From positions 1 to 33,413 of the forward strand of contig CAZTVF010000053.1 in assembly GCA_964616985.1 (NCBI GenBank): DNA of 33,413 nt. Direction: 5' to 3'. Both the position numbers and the translations under genes were made by a program. The notes beneath the pieces were generated by a model. It worked only from the letters and a program-made list of their open reading frames with translations. It had not been told where the DNA came from and did not search any database. The DNA comes from CAZTVF01 sp964616985. GTDB taxonomy: Bacteria > Planctomycetota > Phycisphaerae > SM23-33. The stretch's first letter is position 1. The number at the start of each line of letters is the position of its first letter. Below, in pieces: positions 15,693 to 23,396 of the stretch.

Positions 15693-16994
15693 ATGACATC
15701 CAATCGTCCCCCCAATAATCTCCACGCCACTTTCTCCACCGACGTCCTTGTCATCGGCGGCGGGCCGGCGGGTCTCATGGCCGCGATCGCGGCGGCGGAG
15801 GCAGGCCGCGACGTGATGATTCTGGAACACATGCCGCGCGTTGGCCAGAAACTCCTGGCCACCGGCGGCGGACGCTGCAACATCACCAACACCGCCGACG
15901 TCGAGGCCTTCCTGGCCGCGTTTGGCCGTCAGGGCCGCTTCATCCTGCCGGCGCTGGAGGCGATGGACCCGCCGAGCCTTCGGGAGTTTTTTGACACACT
16001 GGGCGTGCCCACCGTGGCCGACGATGACGGTCACGTCTTCCCCGTTTCGCAGTCGGCGGCGGCGGTGCTATCGGCCTTGGTGCGGCGATGCGAGCAGCTG
16101 GGCGTGCGCACGCGGGCGCGAACCGCCGCGGCGGAACTGGTCGTCGAAGGCGGCCGCGTGGTGGGCGTGGCCAAGGACGTCGGGCGAATCGCCGCGCGTT
16201 GCGTCGTGCTGGCCGCCGGCGGCAAGAGTTATCCGAAGCTGGGCTCCAACGGCAGCGGCCTGGAGATGGCCCGCCTGGCCGGTCACACCATCGTGCCCCC
16301 GGTGCCCGCGCTGGTGCCGCTGGTAATCAAGGAACCCTGGGTAGGCCGCTGCACCGGCATCAGCGTGCGCGCCCGCGTCTGGCTGGACATCCCCGGCCGC
16401 CCCAAGACAGGCGTCACGGGCGATGTCCTCTTCACGCACCGCGGCCTCAGCGGGCCTTGCGTGCTGGACCTGTCGGGCGAGGCGGCGGCGCTGCTGGCCC
16501 GCGGCAAGACCGTGCCCCTGCGGCTGGAACTGGTGTCGGGCGTGACGGCCGCGCAGTGGACCCAGCGGCTGGAAGAGTGGCGGACGACACTGGGTCGGCG
16601 GCGTCTGCACACGTTGATCGGCCAGTACATGCCCGCCCGCCTGGCGACGGAGCTTTGTGCCGCCGCGGGCATCGGTGAAGACGACCACACGGCCCACATC
16701 CTGGCGCCGGCCGCCCGCAAGCTGGTGGAGTTGCTGACGGCAACGCCGCTGACGGTGATCGGCACGGAAGGTTTTGAGGCGGCCATGGTCACGCGAGGTG
16801 GCGTGGCGTTGAAGGAAGTGGATCCACGCACACTCGCCAGCCGGCTCGTCGGCGGGTTGTACTTCGCCGGGGAAGTGCTTGATCTTGACGGGCCCTGCGG
16901 GGGCTACAACCTGCAATGGGCCTTCTCCAGCGGCCTGGTGGCGGGTCGATCGGCCGCCGACGAGGCAACAGCCACACAAACCAAGGAACATTGA
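15693..16994 (+). CDS. HI0933/YhiN-family FAD-dependent oxidoreductase
   Basis: A 433-residue flavoprotein. The N-terminal dinucleotide-binding motif is VIGGGPAGLMAA (about 20-31), followed by GQKLLATGGGRCNITN, a hallmark of the HI0933 family. The C-terminal FAD-binding end reads YFAGEVLDLDGPCGGYNLQWA. Its physiological substrate is not established. The gene begins 18 nt after tRNA-Leu(CAA) with no ribosome binding site or promoter between them, so its mRNA is probably produced by processing of a joint tRNA-mRNA transcript. Confidence 0.9.
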   Translation: MTSNRPPNNLHATFSTDVLVIGGGPAGLMAAIAAAEAGRDVMILEHMPRVGQKLLATGGGRCNITNTADVEAFLAAFGRQGRFILPALEAMDPPSLREFFDTLGVPTVADDDGHVFPVSQSAAAVLSALVRRCEQLGVRTRARTAAAELVVEGGRVVGVAKDVGRIAARCVVLAAGGKSYPKLGSNGSGLEMARLAGHTIVPPVPALVPLVIKEPWVGRCTGISVRARVWLDIPGRPKTGVTGDVLFTHRGLSGPCVLDLSGEAAALLARGKTVPLRLELVSGVTAAQWTQRLEEWRTTLGRRRLHTLIGQYMPARLATELCAAAGIGEDDHTAHILAPAARKLVELLTATPLTVIGTEGFEAAMVTRGGVALKEVDPRTLASRLVGGLYFAGEVLDLDGPCGGYNLQWAFSSGLVAGRSAADEATATQTKEH

Positions 16995-17092
16995 TCACCG
17001 CAATGTGGCCTCGCCCGCTGAGCAGCACCGCCGCCGTCCTGCCTTCTCCAATTCCAGCAATTTTCATTCAGCATTCAGAGGGGCCGGGTAAT

Positions 17093-18661
17093 ATGTGCCC
17101 CATGCGGAAGGATCAAAACCCGGTGGACGAGCGATGGCTGCCCTACGAGCAGCCGGTGCCGAAGGATGAACGCGTGCGGCCGATCGTGAAGGCGGCGCGC
17201 GTGGCGGCGTATGTGGTGGTGCTGGGGGCCATCGTGACGTCGATGATCCAGGTGCAGTACATCACGCATCGTAACGCATCGGCGGCCCGCAAGTACGACA
17301 TGCGGCAGGCGGCCACGGCGGCCGCGGCGCGTGATGCCAACGTCGCAACCGATGCCAACGCGCCGACCGCCGACAAGCGGCCCAAGGAGCATGCGGGAGC
17401 GATGGCGCGATGGGCGAAGGCGGTCCGGCTGTTCTGGGCGGGCGAGAACATCTACCGCGAATTCGCCTCCGACGAGGATGACCAGGAAGTGTGGCTGCAT
17501 CCGAACACGCCGTTCGTGGTGATCCTGCTGACGCCGCTGGCGTACCTGTCGCCCGACGCATTGGCGGCGGCTTTGAACGTGCTCAAACTGCTGGCGCTGC
17601 TGGCGGCGGGGTTGTGGGGGGTGCGGGTGGTCAACCACGGCCGCCTGCGGATGCCCGACTGGGTGGTGCTGCTGGGGGTGATGTGGGCGGTGCCCTTTCT
17701 CATGGGCGACATCCGCCACGGCAACACCAACACGTTCGTCCTTGCATTCATCGTTCTCCATCTATGGCTCTATCGCCGCGGGCGCGACGTGCTGGCAGGC
17801 GGGTCGCTTGCCCTGGCCATCTGCCTCAAGATGACTCCCGCGCTGTTCGTGCTGTACTGGTTATACCAGCGGTCATGGAAGGTTCTGGCGGCGACGCTGG
17901 CATCGCTGACGCTGTTCATGGTGGTGATCCCAGCCGCCGCCGTCGGCCCCCAGCGGTACACGCAACTCATGCAGGATTGGGGAACAAATCTCATCCAGCC
18001 CGGGCTGGTCAAGGGCGACTGGTACCCGATTCACATCAATCAGTCGCTGCCGGCGGTGGTGGGGCGGTACCTGATGGATGGGGCGAGCGGCAACATCATG
18101 TGGAACCCCGACGACAACCCGTACGAGGTGCAGAAGAAGTTCGCGTGGATCAACGTTGTTTCGCTGCAGGATAAGACGGTGAAGGCGATCGTGCGGCTGC
18201 TGCAGGCGCTGCTGGTGCTGCTGATGGCGTGGGCGATCGGCTGGCGGCGGCTGCCGCGCGACGACGGGCGGCGGGGCCTGCACTATGCGATGGTGGTGGC
18301 GGCCATCCTGCTGCTGAACCAGCGGACCTGGGATCACCACGCGACGATCCTGCTAATCGGCGACCTGGCGGTGTGGTATGCGATCGCCTTCGGGCGGGTG
18401 AACTTCCGCGCCCGCCTGGCGGCCCTGATCATGATGATCGCCGCGGGGGCGACGCTGGCGGCGGGGCCGGTGGCGGCGGTGGCGGCGCGACTGGCCGGGC
18501 ATGCCAAGGATGCGGAGTTGTGGGCCGACGTGGTCGATGCCTACGGGCCCGCCTTCGCGCATTTCCTGCTGGTGTACGTCTCGGCCGTGGTGCTCGCGAT
18601 CTCGCTCCGCCGCGTCGAGGAGCCCTACGCACCCCAGCGGCAGAAGCTTTCAAGAGCGTAG
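17093..18661 (+). CDS. GT87-family (DUF2029) integral membrane glycosyltransferase
   Basis: A 522-residue polytopic membrane protein with about ten predicted helices. A transmembrane helix at about 34-52 is followed by a long extracytoplasmic Ala/Asp/Asn-rich loop (about 58-100). GDIRHGNTNTFVLAFIVLHL and GGSLALAICLKMTPALF match the conserved core of the GT87 family, whose members (such as mycobacterial PimE) transfer mannose from a polyprenyl phosphate donor. The acceptor is unknown. ATGs at 17093 and 17102 are both possible; no ribosome binding site is seen, and TAATAT at 17089-17094 could be a -10 box giving a leaderless start at 17102. It could share a transcript with the flavoprotein 98 bp upstream. 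Confidence 0.78.
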   Translation: MCPMRKDQNPVDERWLPYEQPVPKDERVRPIVKAARVAAYVVVLGAIVTSMIQVQYITHRNASAARKYDMRQAATAAAARDANVATDANAPTADKRPKEHAGAMARWAKAVRLFWAGENIYREFASDEDDQEVWLHPNTPFVVILLTPLAYLSPDALAAALNVLKLLALLAAGLWGVRVVNHGRLRMPDWVVLLGVMWAVPFLMGDIRHGNTNTFVLAFIVLHLWLYRRGRDVLAGGSLALAICLKMTPALFVLYWLYQRSWKVLAATLASLTLFMVVIPAAAVGPQRYTQLMQDWGTNLIQPGLVKGDWYPIHINQSLPAVVGRYLMDGASGNIMWNPDDNPYEVQKKFAWINVVSLQDKTVKAIVRLLQALLVLLMAWAIGWRRLPRDDGRRGLHYAMVVAAILLLNQRTWDHHATILLIGDLAVWYAIAFGRVNFRARLAALIMMIAAGATLAAGPVAAVAARLAGHAKDAELWADVVDAYGPAFAHFLLVYVSAVVLAISLRRVEEPYAPQRQKLSRA

Positions 18662-18704
18662 AAGCGGGCGAGTATCGCCGGAGCGGGGCTCGAACGGCAG
18701 AGCC

Positions 18705-19376
18705 TCACACGTTCAGCCGGCGGCGCCTCTTGCGGCGAAGCAGGGTGAAGATTCCCAGCGATAGCAGTGACAGCGAGGCGGGTTCAGGGGCGAGCTGGAC
18801 GTTATCGAGCGAGGCCATGTCCAGGCCCGAAAGCCAATCGCCCATAATGTAGAGGTTCTCCAGCGAACCCAGGACGGTGTGGAAATCGGCTTCGGTCGCG
18901 GCCACACCGCCGTAGGCGTTGACGGTCCAGTCGGAACTTGGCGCCAGCTTGATGTCGTAGTGCGACCAGCCGTCGCCAGTGGGCGGGAGCATGTTCTGCC
19001 GGTAGAGCGTCTTTCCGCCCCCGACCAGGATCAGGCCGGTGTCGGTGTTGCCGTCGGAGTAATTGAACAGGTCCCAGGAGAGCGAGCGGCCATAGGACAC
19101 GTCCACATTCCCCAGGAATTTCGCCGGGGCAGAAAACAGGTAGGTGTTGGTGAGGTTGGGGTCCCGTTTGTAGATGTAGCCGCAGTCGTAATCGGCGGGC
19201 ATCGAGCTGACTATGGTAGGGGGCTGTCCCAGTCCGGAGTTGTAGTAGATCTCGACGATCTCCCAGCCGTCGGTGCCCCTGTCGAAGGCGCTGACGGCCA
19301 GCGGGGAGGCCTGGAGGGGCGAGGCGGGTAGAAACACGGCGAGCACGACGAGGGCGCACAGCAGATGCATCTTCAT
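18705..19376 (-). CDS. PEP-CTERM protein with laminin-B-like domain, copy 1
   Basis: A 223-residue exported protein. Residues 1-23 are a signal peptide. The middle (about 28-190) resembles the laminin B/domain IV fold: FDRGTDGWEIVE near the start, WDLFNYSDGNTDTGLILVGGGKTLYR and the closing DMASLDNVQL. The C-terminus is a PEP-CTERM sorting signal: PEPAS at 197-201, a hydrophobic helix, then RRKRRRR. Such proteins are recognised by exosortase and go to the cell surface or extracellular matrix; no exosortase is in this window. AAGGAG lies five bases before the ATG. Copy 2 next door is a clear paralogue. Confidence 0.88.
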   Translation of the reverse strand: MKMHLLCALVVLAVFLPASPLQASPLAVSAFDRGTDGWEIVEIYYNSGLGQPPTIVSSMPADYDCGYIYKRDPNLTNTYLFSAPAKFLGNVDVSYGRSLSWDLFNYSDGNTDTGLILVGGGKTLYRQNMLPPTGDGWSHYDIKLAPSSDWTVNAYGGVAATEADFHTVLGSLENLYIMGDWLSGLDMASLDNVQLAPEPASLSLLSLGIFTLLRRKRRRRLNV

Positions 19377-19710
19377 GACAACTCCTTGTGAGCCACCGGC
19401 GCTGCCGCCTTGTCACGAGCGGCCGGGCGGTGACCCACTACAGCCGAACTCAAACGCGGCACCCCTGGGTGCCAAGACTTGATGCGCAGAAAGTGTCCGA
19501 TCGATGCAGCGTGACTGCGTCGTTGGCCGCCACGGCGAACGATGGGCTTCCTCGCATGAGGATTGCGTCCACGCTGCCGGCGCAGCGAAAGATCGGGACG
19601 AGCAATAGTGCGAACCAAGGACCTCCGGACTGAGCAGGACACTGCAGCAGACATCTCCATGACCCTCGGGCAGCCACCGAGCCAGCGGCCGGCCGCGACA
19701 GTCTCTCGAC
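19377..19710 (-). other. Long 5' leader of PEP-CTERM copy 1
   Basis: About 334 nt between the predicted transcription start and the ATG at 19376. The section at about 19590-19700 shares ordered blocks with the leader of copy 2: GGTGGCT, TCATGGAGA, TGTCCTG, GGAGG and the 12-mer ATTGCTCGTCCC (19595-19606 on the minus strand). A 95-codon ORF from 19660 ends at 19373 in an ATGA overlap with the gene start, but its protein lacks recognisable features. A small hairpin (GGCACCC/GGGTGCC) lies near 19456-19475. A regulatory RNA or a duplicated promoter region are both possible. Confidence 0.5.
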
Positions 19711-19716
19711 GGTTTC

Positions 19717-19746
19717 ACTTTATCGAATATGTGTTGGTGATGTCAA
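19717..19746 (-). promoter_or_regulatory. Promoter of PEP-CTERM copy 1
   Basis: On the minus strand: perfect TTGACA (19741-19746), 18-nt spacer, TAAAGT (19717-19722). It lies in an AT-rich island in otherwise GC-rich sequence. Confidence 0.55.
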
Positions 19747-19774
19747 TCCGATCGAAAGATGGGGCGTGCTGACA

Positions 19775-19817
19775 CAAAAAACGCACAGGGACAGGCGAGA
19801 TGCCTGTCCCTGTGCGT
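19775..19817 (-). terminator. Rho-independent terminator of PEP-CTERM copy 2
   Basis: A perfect 16-bp stem (19781-19796 with 19802-19817) around a 5-nt loop, followed on the minus strand by six T residues. It lies 32 bp after the stop codon at 19850 and separates the two paralogues, so they are independent transcripts. Confidence 0.92.
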
Positions 19818-19849
19818 GAGGAGATTCGTCGGCTTGTCGGCTGCGATGA

Positions 19850-20518
19850 TCAGGCGGCGAGGCGGCTGCGGCGGCGACGGAGCAGGGCCATCGCGCCCAC
19901 GGCCAGCAGGGTCATGGAGGCCGGTTCAGGGGTCAGGATCACGTTATCGAGGGAGGCCATGTCGCTTCCGGCCAGCCAGTCGCCCATGATGTAGATGGCG
20001 CTGAGGGAACTGAGGACCGAGTGGAAATCGGCGTCGGTGGCCAGGGGGCCCGTGGGGCTGTTGAGGACCCAGTCGGTCTCCGAGGCGAGCGTGAAGCTGT
20101 AATGCGTCCACTGGTCATCGAGGGGCGGCGTGACGTTGAGGCGGTAGAGGGTCTTGCCGCCGCCGACGAGGATCAGGCCGGTGTCGGTGTGGCCGTTGGA
20201 GTAGTCGTAGAGATCCCACTCGATGGTCTTGCCGAAGAAGTAGTCGCGGTAGCCCAGGAACTTGGCCGGGGCGGAGAACAGGTACGTGTCAACGAGGTTG
20301 GGGTCGGTCTTGTAGATGTAGCCTGCCGAGTCGTAGTTGGCCGTGTAATTGGCGTTGATCACGGGCGGATTATGCAGGTCGGTGATGTAATTGCAGTCGA
20401 CGACGGTCCAGCCTTCATTGGAGTGGTCGAACGTGCTGGTGATCACCGCGGCCTGGACGGTGGCGGAGGCGAGCAGGCAGACAGCGGTCACGACGAGGGT
20501 CAGGGTAGAAGCCTTCAT
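19850..20518 (-). CDS. PEP-CTERM protein with laminin-B-like domain, copy 2
   Basis: A 222-residue exported protein, paralogous to copy 1. The start at 20518 has GAGGAG seven bases upstream; the longer in-frame form from 20590 would place 24 basic residues before the signal peptide and is rejected. Signal peptide at 1-23, then FDHSNEGWTVVD, LFSAPAKFLG, DTGLILVGGGKTLYR (identical to copy 1), IMGDWL, DMASLDNV and the PEP-CTERM tail PEPAS at 197-201, hydrophobic helix, RRRRSR. The two proteins align without gaps of note along their whole length. The inferred role is a surface or matrix protein sorted by exosortase. Confidence 0.88.
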   Translation of the reverse strand: MKASTLTLVVTAVCLLASATVQAAVITSTFDHSNEGWTVVDCNYITDLHNPPVINANYTANYDSAGYIYKTDPNLVDTYLFSAPAKFLGYRDYFFGKTIEWDLYDYSNGHTDTGLILVGGGKTLYRLNVTPPLDDQWTHYSFTLASETDWVLNSPTGPLATDADFHSVLSSLSAIYIMGDWLAGSDMASLDNVILTPEPASMTLLAVGAMALLRRRRSRLAA

Positions 20519-21028
20519 GATCAATCTCCTCACGAGCGATGGTCTTGTCGTCCTGCCTCGCCGCCGACGTTGGAGCGAGAGCATGAGCATGGACGAGCGG
20601 TTAATGGTTCCAAATACATTCGATCATATACATACGTCAATACATTAGGGTACAAGCGTCTGCTTTGCGGTCGGTGCCAGTTGCTTCCAGTGCGGTCGTC
20701 GCAGCGTTTTTCTGTTTCGCGGCGCTTCGCAGTCAAAGCGTCGCGAGGGCGGCAGGGCGCGGCGGCCGAGAACTCAGGCCCGTTGGCGCCCTGAACGCCG
20801 AAACGCTAGGACGCGGAGCCTTCCGTGTGAACAAAGGGGACGAGCAATGATTCCATAAAAGCCTCCAGCATTGAGCACGACAACCAAACCAAACAGGACA
20901 ATCCTCTCCATGAAGCCGCCCGGCCCGTTGAGCCACCAAGGCCGAGACAGCCCGCTTCGCGGCTGAGCCTCGCGAAACGCCAGACAACGCGATCCATACG
21001 GAGGGGGAGTGAGCGCAGTCCTCCGTCT
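20519..21028 (-). other. Long upstream region of PEP-CTERM copy 2
   Basis: About 510 nt without a convincing gene. The part at about 20837-20965 repeats the ordered blocks of the copy 1 leader, including ATTGCTCGTCCC (20837-20848, minus strand). A 45-codon ORF (20774-20911, minus) begins MERIVLFGLVVVLNAGGFYG, a hydrophobic signal-like start; it overlaps the conserved blocks. Closer to the gene, an AT-rich stretch (about 20600-20655) holds TTGACG and TATATGAT elements that could be a second, proximal promoter. Confidence 0.45.
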
Positions 21029-21034
21029 CCATAT

Positions 21035-21062
21035 AGTCTATAGGAGATAGCCATTTTGTCAA
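21035..21062 (-). promoter_or_regulatory. Putative distal promoter of PEP-CTERM copy 2
   Basis: On the minus strand: perfect TTGACA (21057-21062), 16-nt spacer, TAGACT (21035-21040). It is placed relative to the shared leader blocks much as in copy 1, though farther away. Confidence 0.45.
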
Positions 21063-21157
21063 GGACAAAGCCGCCTGGTATAGATGTATGAATGTCACAA
21101 GAGGCTCCGTGTGGGAAGGGGGTAACGGTGGCGGCGGACACCTCTGCGCCGGCGGAA

Positions 21158-21185
21158 ATGACGGGGTGGGGGCGATGCGTACAAT
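21158..21185 (+). promoter_or_regulatory. Promoter of the DUF6766 gene
   Basis: ATGACG (21158-21163), 16-nt spacer, TACAAT (21180-21185), followed by GGAGGAG and the ATG at 21216. Confidence 0.5.
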
Positions 21186-21215
21186 GGGTTGAGGCTCCCG
21201 GTGGAGGAGTGCCTG

Positions 21216-21875
21216 ATGCGTCGATGGATGTGTAACAACGGCCTGTCAATCGCCCTGTTCTCCACATTCCTGCTGCTGTGGGCGGGCCAGAGCGTCGCGG
21301 GCTGGCAACAGGAATGCCAGCAGGAGCGGCAGCGGGGCCTGCCGCAGGAGTCTTACCTCGACTACCTCGCCAGCGGCGACTTCTGGGAGGCCACCGGCGA
21401 GAATTGGGAGAGCGAGTTTCTCCAGATGGCCGCCTTCGTGATCCTTGCCTGCTTCCTCTATCAGAAAGGCTCCGCCGAGGGCAAGAGCCCCGATGAGCGG
21501 ACGGCCGAGGACGAGGACCCCGCCGCCCACCGCAACGACCCCGCCGCCCCCTGGCCGGTGCGGAGAGGGGGGTGGGCCCTGCGAATCTACAGCCATTCGC
21601 TCAGCATAGCCCTGGGGCTGCTGTTCCTGGGGTCCATTGCGCTGCACGCGGTGGCCGGCGCGCGGCAGTACAACGAGGAGCAGATGCGTGACGGACTGCC
21701 GACGGCGACCTTCTGGGAGTATGTCACCGGCCCAACCTTCTGGTTCCAGTCGCTGCAGAACTGGCAGAGCGAGTTCCTGGCCATCTTCTGCATGGTCGTC
21801 CTGACGGTCTTCCTGCGACAGAAGAACTCCCCGCAGAGCAAGCCCGTCCACGCCCCGCACCGTCAGAACAAGTGA
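21216..21875 (+). CDS. DUF6766-family membrane protein
   Basis: A 219-residue protein with four predicted transmembrane helices (about 8-28, 70-85, 122-142 and 180-198). GGAGGAG lies six bases before ATG 21216. The protein is an internal duplication: SLSIALGLLFL...QYNEEQMRDGLP...FWEYV...NWQSEFLAIF...LRQKNSPQSKPV in the second half mirrors LSIALFSTFLL...ECQQERQRGLP...YLDYL...NWESEFLQMA...LYQKGSAEGKSP in the first. The halves are joined by an acidic then Pro-rich linker. I recognise the family as DUF6766; no function is known. It is a single-gene unit with its own promoter and a following hairpin. Confidence 0.8.
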   Translation: MRRWMCNNGLSIALFSTFLLLWAGQSVAGWQQECQQERQRGLPQESYLDYLASGDFWEATGENWESEFLQMAAFVILACFLYQKGSAEGKSPDERTAEDEDPAAHRNDPAAPWPVRRGGWALRIYSHSLSIALGLLFLGSIALHAVAGARQYNEEQMRDGLPTATFWEYVTGPTFWFQSLQNWQSEFLAIFCMVVLTVFLRQKNSPQSKPVHAPHRQNK

Positions 21876-21879
21876 CCCG

Positions 21880-21921
21880 GTGAGCGGCCGTTTTTCCTGG
21901 TACAGGAAAAATGCCGCTCAC
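21880..21921. terminator. Hairpin after the DUF6766 gene
   Basis: GTGAGCGGC (21880-21888) pairs with GCCGCTCAC (21913-21921), and inside it TTTTTCCTG (21891-21899) pairs with CAGGAAAAA (21903-21911), with a 3-nt loop. The hairpin starts 5 bp past the stop codon. There is no T-run after it, so it may be an RNA-stabilising or dispersed repeat rather than a classic terminator. Confidence 0.55.
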
Positions 21922-22127
21922 AGAGCGGGAGAAAGTAGTGAGTAGAAAGGAGAAATGCGGCTGACGCCTAGACCACTGCCCTGGCCACAGCTGTTGCCTT
22001 GGCTTCTCCCGCGGTCTACTCTCTACTTTCCACTTTCTAGACGAGGCAAGAAGATGGGCATCCGTGCGCCATCTCCCGCCGGAAAAGAGTGTCGCTCACT
22101 AACCCCGGTGACGAGGTCTCCAAAGGC

Positions 22128-22157
22128 TTGTTGATGGGTGGGCCGGGGGGGTATGAT
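22128..22157 (+). promoter_or_regulatory. Putative promoter of the TIM-barrel gene
   Basis: TTGTTG (22128-22133), 18-nt spacer, TATGAT (22152-22157). AAGGAG follows six bases before the ATG at 22178. Confidence 0.5.
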
Positions 22158-22177
22158 CGCGCCTCAAGGAGACCCAC

Positions 22178-23044
22178 ATGAAAATCGGCGTGAGTTCATA
22201 CAGTTATTCGCGGCTGGTGTCGGGCAAACAGATGACGCAGATGGAGGTGGTCGCCAAGGTCAAGGAGATGGGCTTTGAGGCGATTGAGTTCTCCACCATC
22301 AGCCTCGCCGAAGGCGAGAGGCTCGAGACGGTGGCGCAGCAGCTTCGTGACGAATGCCAGCGCGTGGGCCTGCCCATCGCGAGCTATACGATCGGCGCAA
22401 ATTTCCTCTCGCCCGGCGGCTGGCAGGCGGAGGTCGAGCGACTCAAGGGCGAGCTCAAAATCGCCAAGATCCTGGGCGTGTCGATGATGCGGCACGATGC
22501 GACGTGGGGCTTCCCCGCCGGCCACAAGGGCCCCAAGGGCTTCGACGACGCGCTGCCAACGCTGGTGCAGGGCTGCCGCGCGGTGACGGAGGTTGCCGCG
22601 GGCATGGGCATCCGCACGATGGTGGAGAACCATGGCTTCGTCTGCCAGGACAGCGACCGCGTGGAGCGGCTGGTCAACGGCGTGGGGCACGAGAACTTCG
22701 GGTTGCTCGTGGACGTGGGCAATTTCCTGTGCGCCGACGAGGATCCGGCCAAGGCGGTCGGCCGCGTGGCGCAGTATGCCTTCCACGCGCACGTGAAGGA
22801 CTTCCACGTGAAGTCGGGCCAGGCCCCCAACCCCGGCGGCGGCTGGTTCAAGAGCCGCGCGGGCAACTACCTCCGCGGCGCGGTGATCGGCAACGGCAAC
22901 GTGCCCATCGTGCAGTGCCTGTCGCTGCTGAAGAAGGCGGGCTACGACGGCACGGTCTCGATCGAGTTCGAAGGCATTGAGGACGTGCTCGTCGGGATCC
23001 GTCTGGGCCGCGAGAACCTCGAGCAGTACATCAAGATGGCGTAG
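22178..23044 (+). CDS. Sugar phosphate isomerase/epimerase-like TIM barrel
   Basis: A 288-residue cytoplasmic protein of the AP-endonuclease-2/xylose-isomerase-like TIM barrel family. The probable divalent-metal ligands are Glu150 (VENHG), Asp179 (LVDVGNF), His205 (FHAHVKDFH) and Glu263 (SIEFEG), the usual E-D-H-E set at the C-terminal ends of strands. No signal peptide. The family includes isomerases and epimerases of sugars, inosose dehydratases and hydroxypyruvate isomerases; the substrate cannot be assigned. It is a single-gene unit, and no sugar catabolic genes adjoin it. Confidence 0.85.
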   Translation: MKIGVSSYSYSRLVSGKQMTQMEVVAKVKEMGFEAIEFSTISLAEGERLETVAQQLRDECQRVGLPIASYTIGANFLSPGGWQAEVERLKGELKIAKILGVSMMRHDATWGFPAGHKGPKGFDDALPTLVQGCRAVTEVAAGMGIRTMVENHGFVCQDSDRVERLVNGVGHENFGLLVDVGNFLCADEDPAKAVGRVAQYAFHAHVKDFHVKSGQAPNPGGGWFKSRAGNYLRGAVIGNGNVPIVQCLSLLKKAGYDGTVSIEFEGIEDVLVGIRLGRENLEQYIKMA

Positions 23045-23073
23045 GCGCTCCGGCGGCAAAAAGCAAAGCTCGC

Positions 23074-23145
23074 CACAAAGAGCACAAAGAACACAAAGAT
23101 AGCGGCGAACGCAGAGAACGCGGAGAACGCAGAGAATGCCGAGAG
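23074..23145. repeat. 9-bp-periodic degenerate tandem repeat
   Basis: Eight consecutive 9-bp units: CACAAAGAG, CACAAAGAA, CACAAAGAT, AGCGGCGAA, CGCAGAGAA, CGCGGAGAA, CGCAGAGAA, TGCCGAGAG. It lies 29 bp after the TIM-barrel stop codon. The rest of the gap 23045-23396 holds no gene that I can support. The same CACAGAGAA-like unit recurs near 25214 and 25345. Confidence 0.75.
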
Positions 23146-23396
23146 CGCCGGGACGCGGAAGCGCGCAGTGCCCAGAAATGCGCTGCGATTCCATCCTCCC
23201 ACCCAAAGCCGGCCCACTGCGTGGGTCGGTCTTCCACACGGGCGAGTTTTCTGGCGTCTTGGCATCGCCCGGGGTGTGGCGGCACCCACGGCACCCTCAC
23301 CCGGGCCTTGCGGCCCGACCTATCCCAAGGGAGAGGGGTTGCTGACGCGACGCATCTCCCCGTCTCCCAATCTCCCAGTCGCCCGCTCTCTTTGTT

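Noticed and set aside
19373..19660. A 95-codon ORF ending in the PEP-CTERM copy 1 start
   Set aside because: Arg/His-rich and without recognisable domain or ribosome binding site; kept only as a possible leader ORF, not listed as a gene.
20519..20850. A c-di-GMP-type riboswitch in the PEP-CTERM leaders
   Set aside because: Short fragments such as GCAAAGC occur, but the ordered conserved core of the GEMM class is not present.
21925..22041. Inverted segments GCGGGAGAA/TTCTCCCGC and AGTAGTGAGTAGA/TCTACTCTCTACT
   Set aside because: The pieces are in the same order on both sides, so they cannot form one nested hairpin; they look like degenerate intergenic repeat remains.
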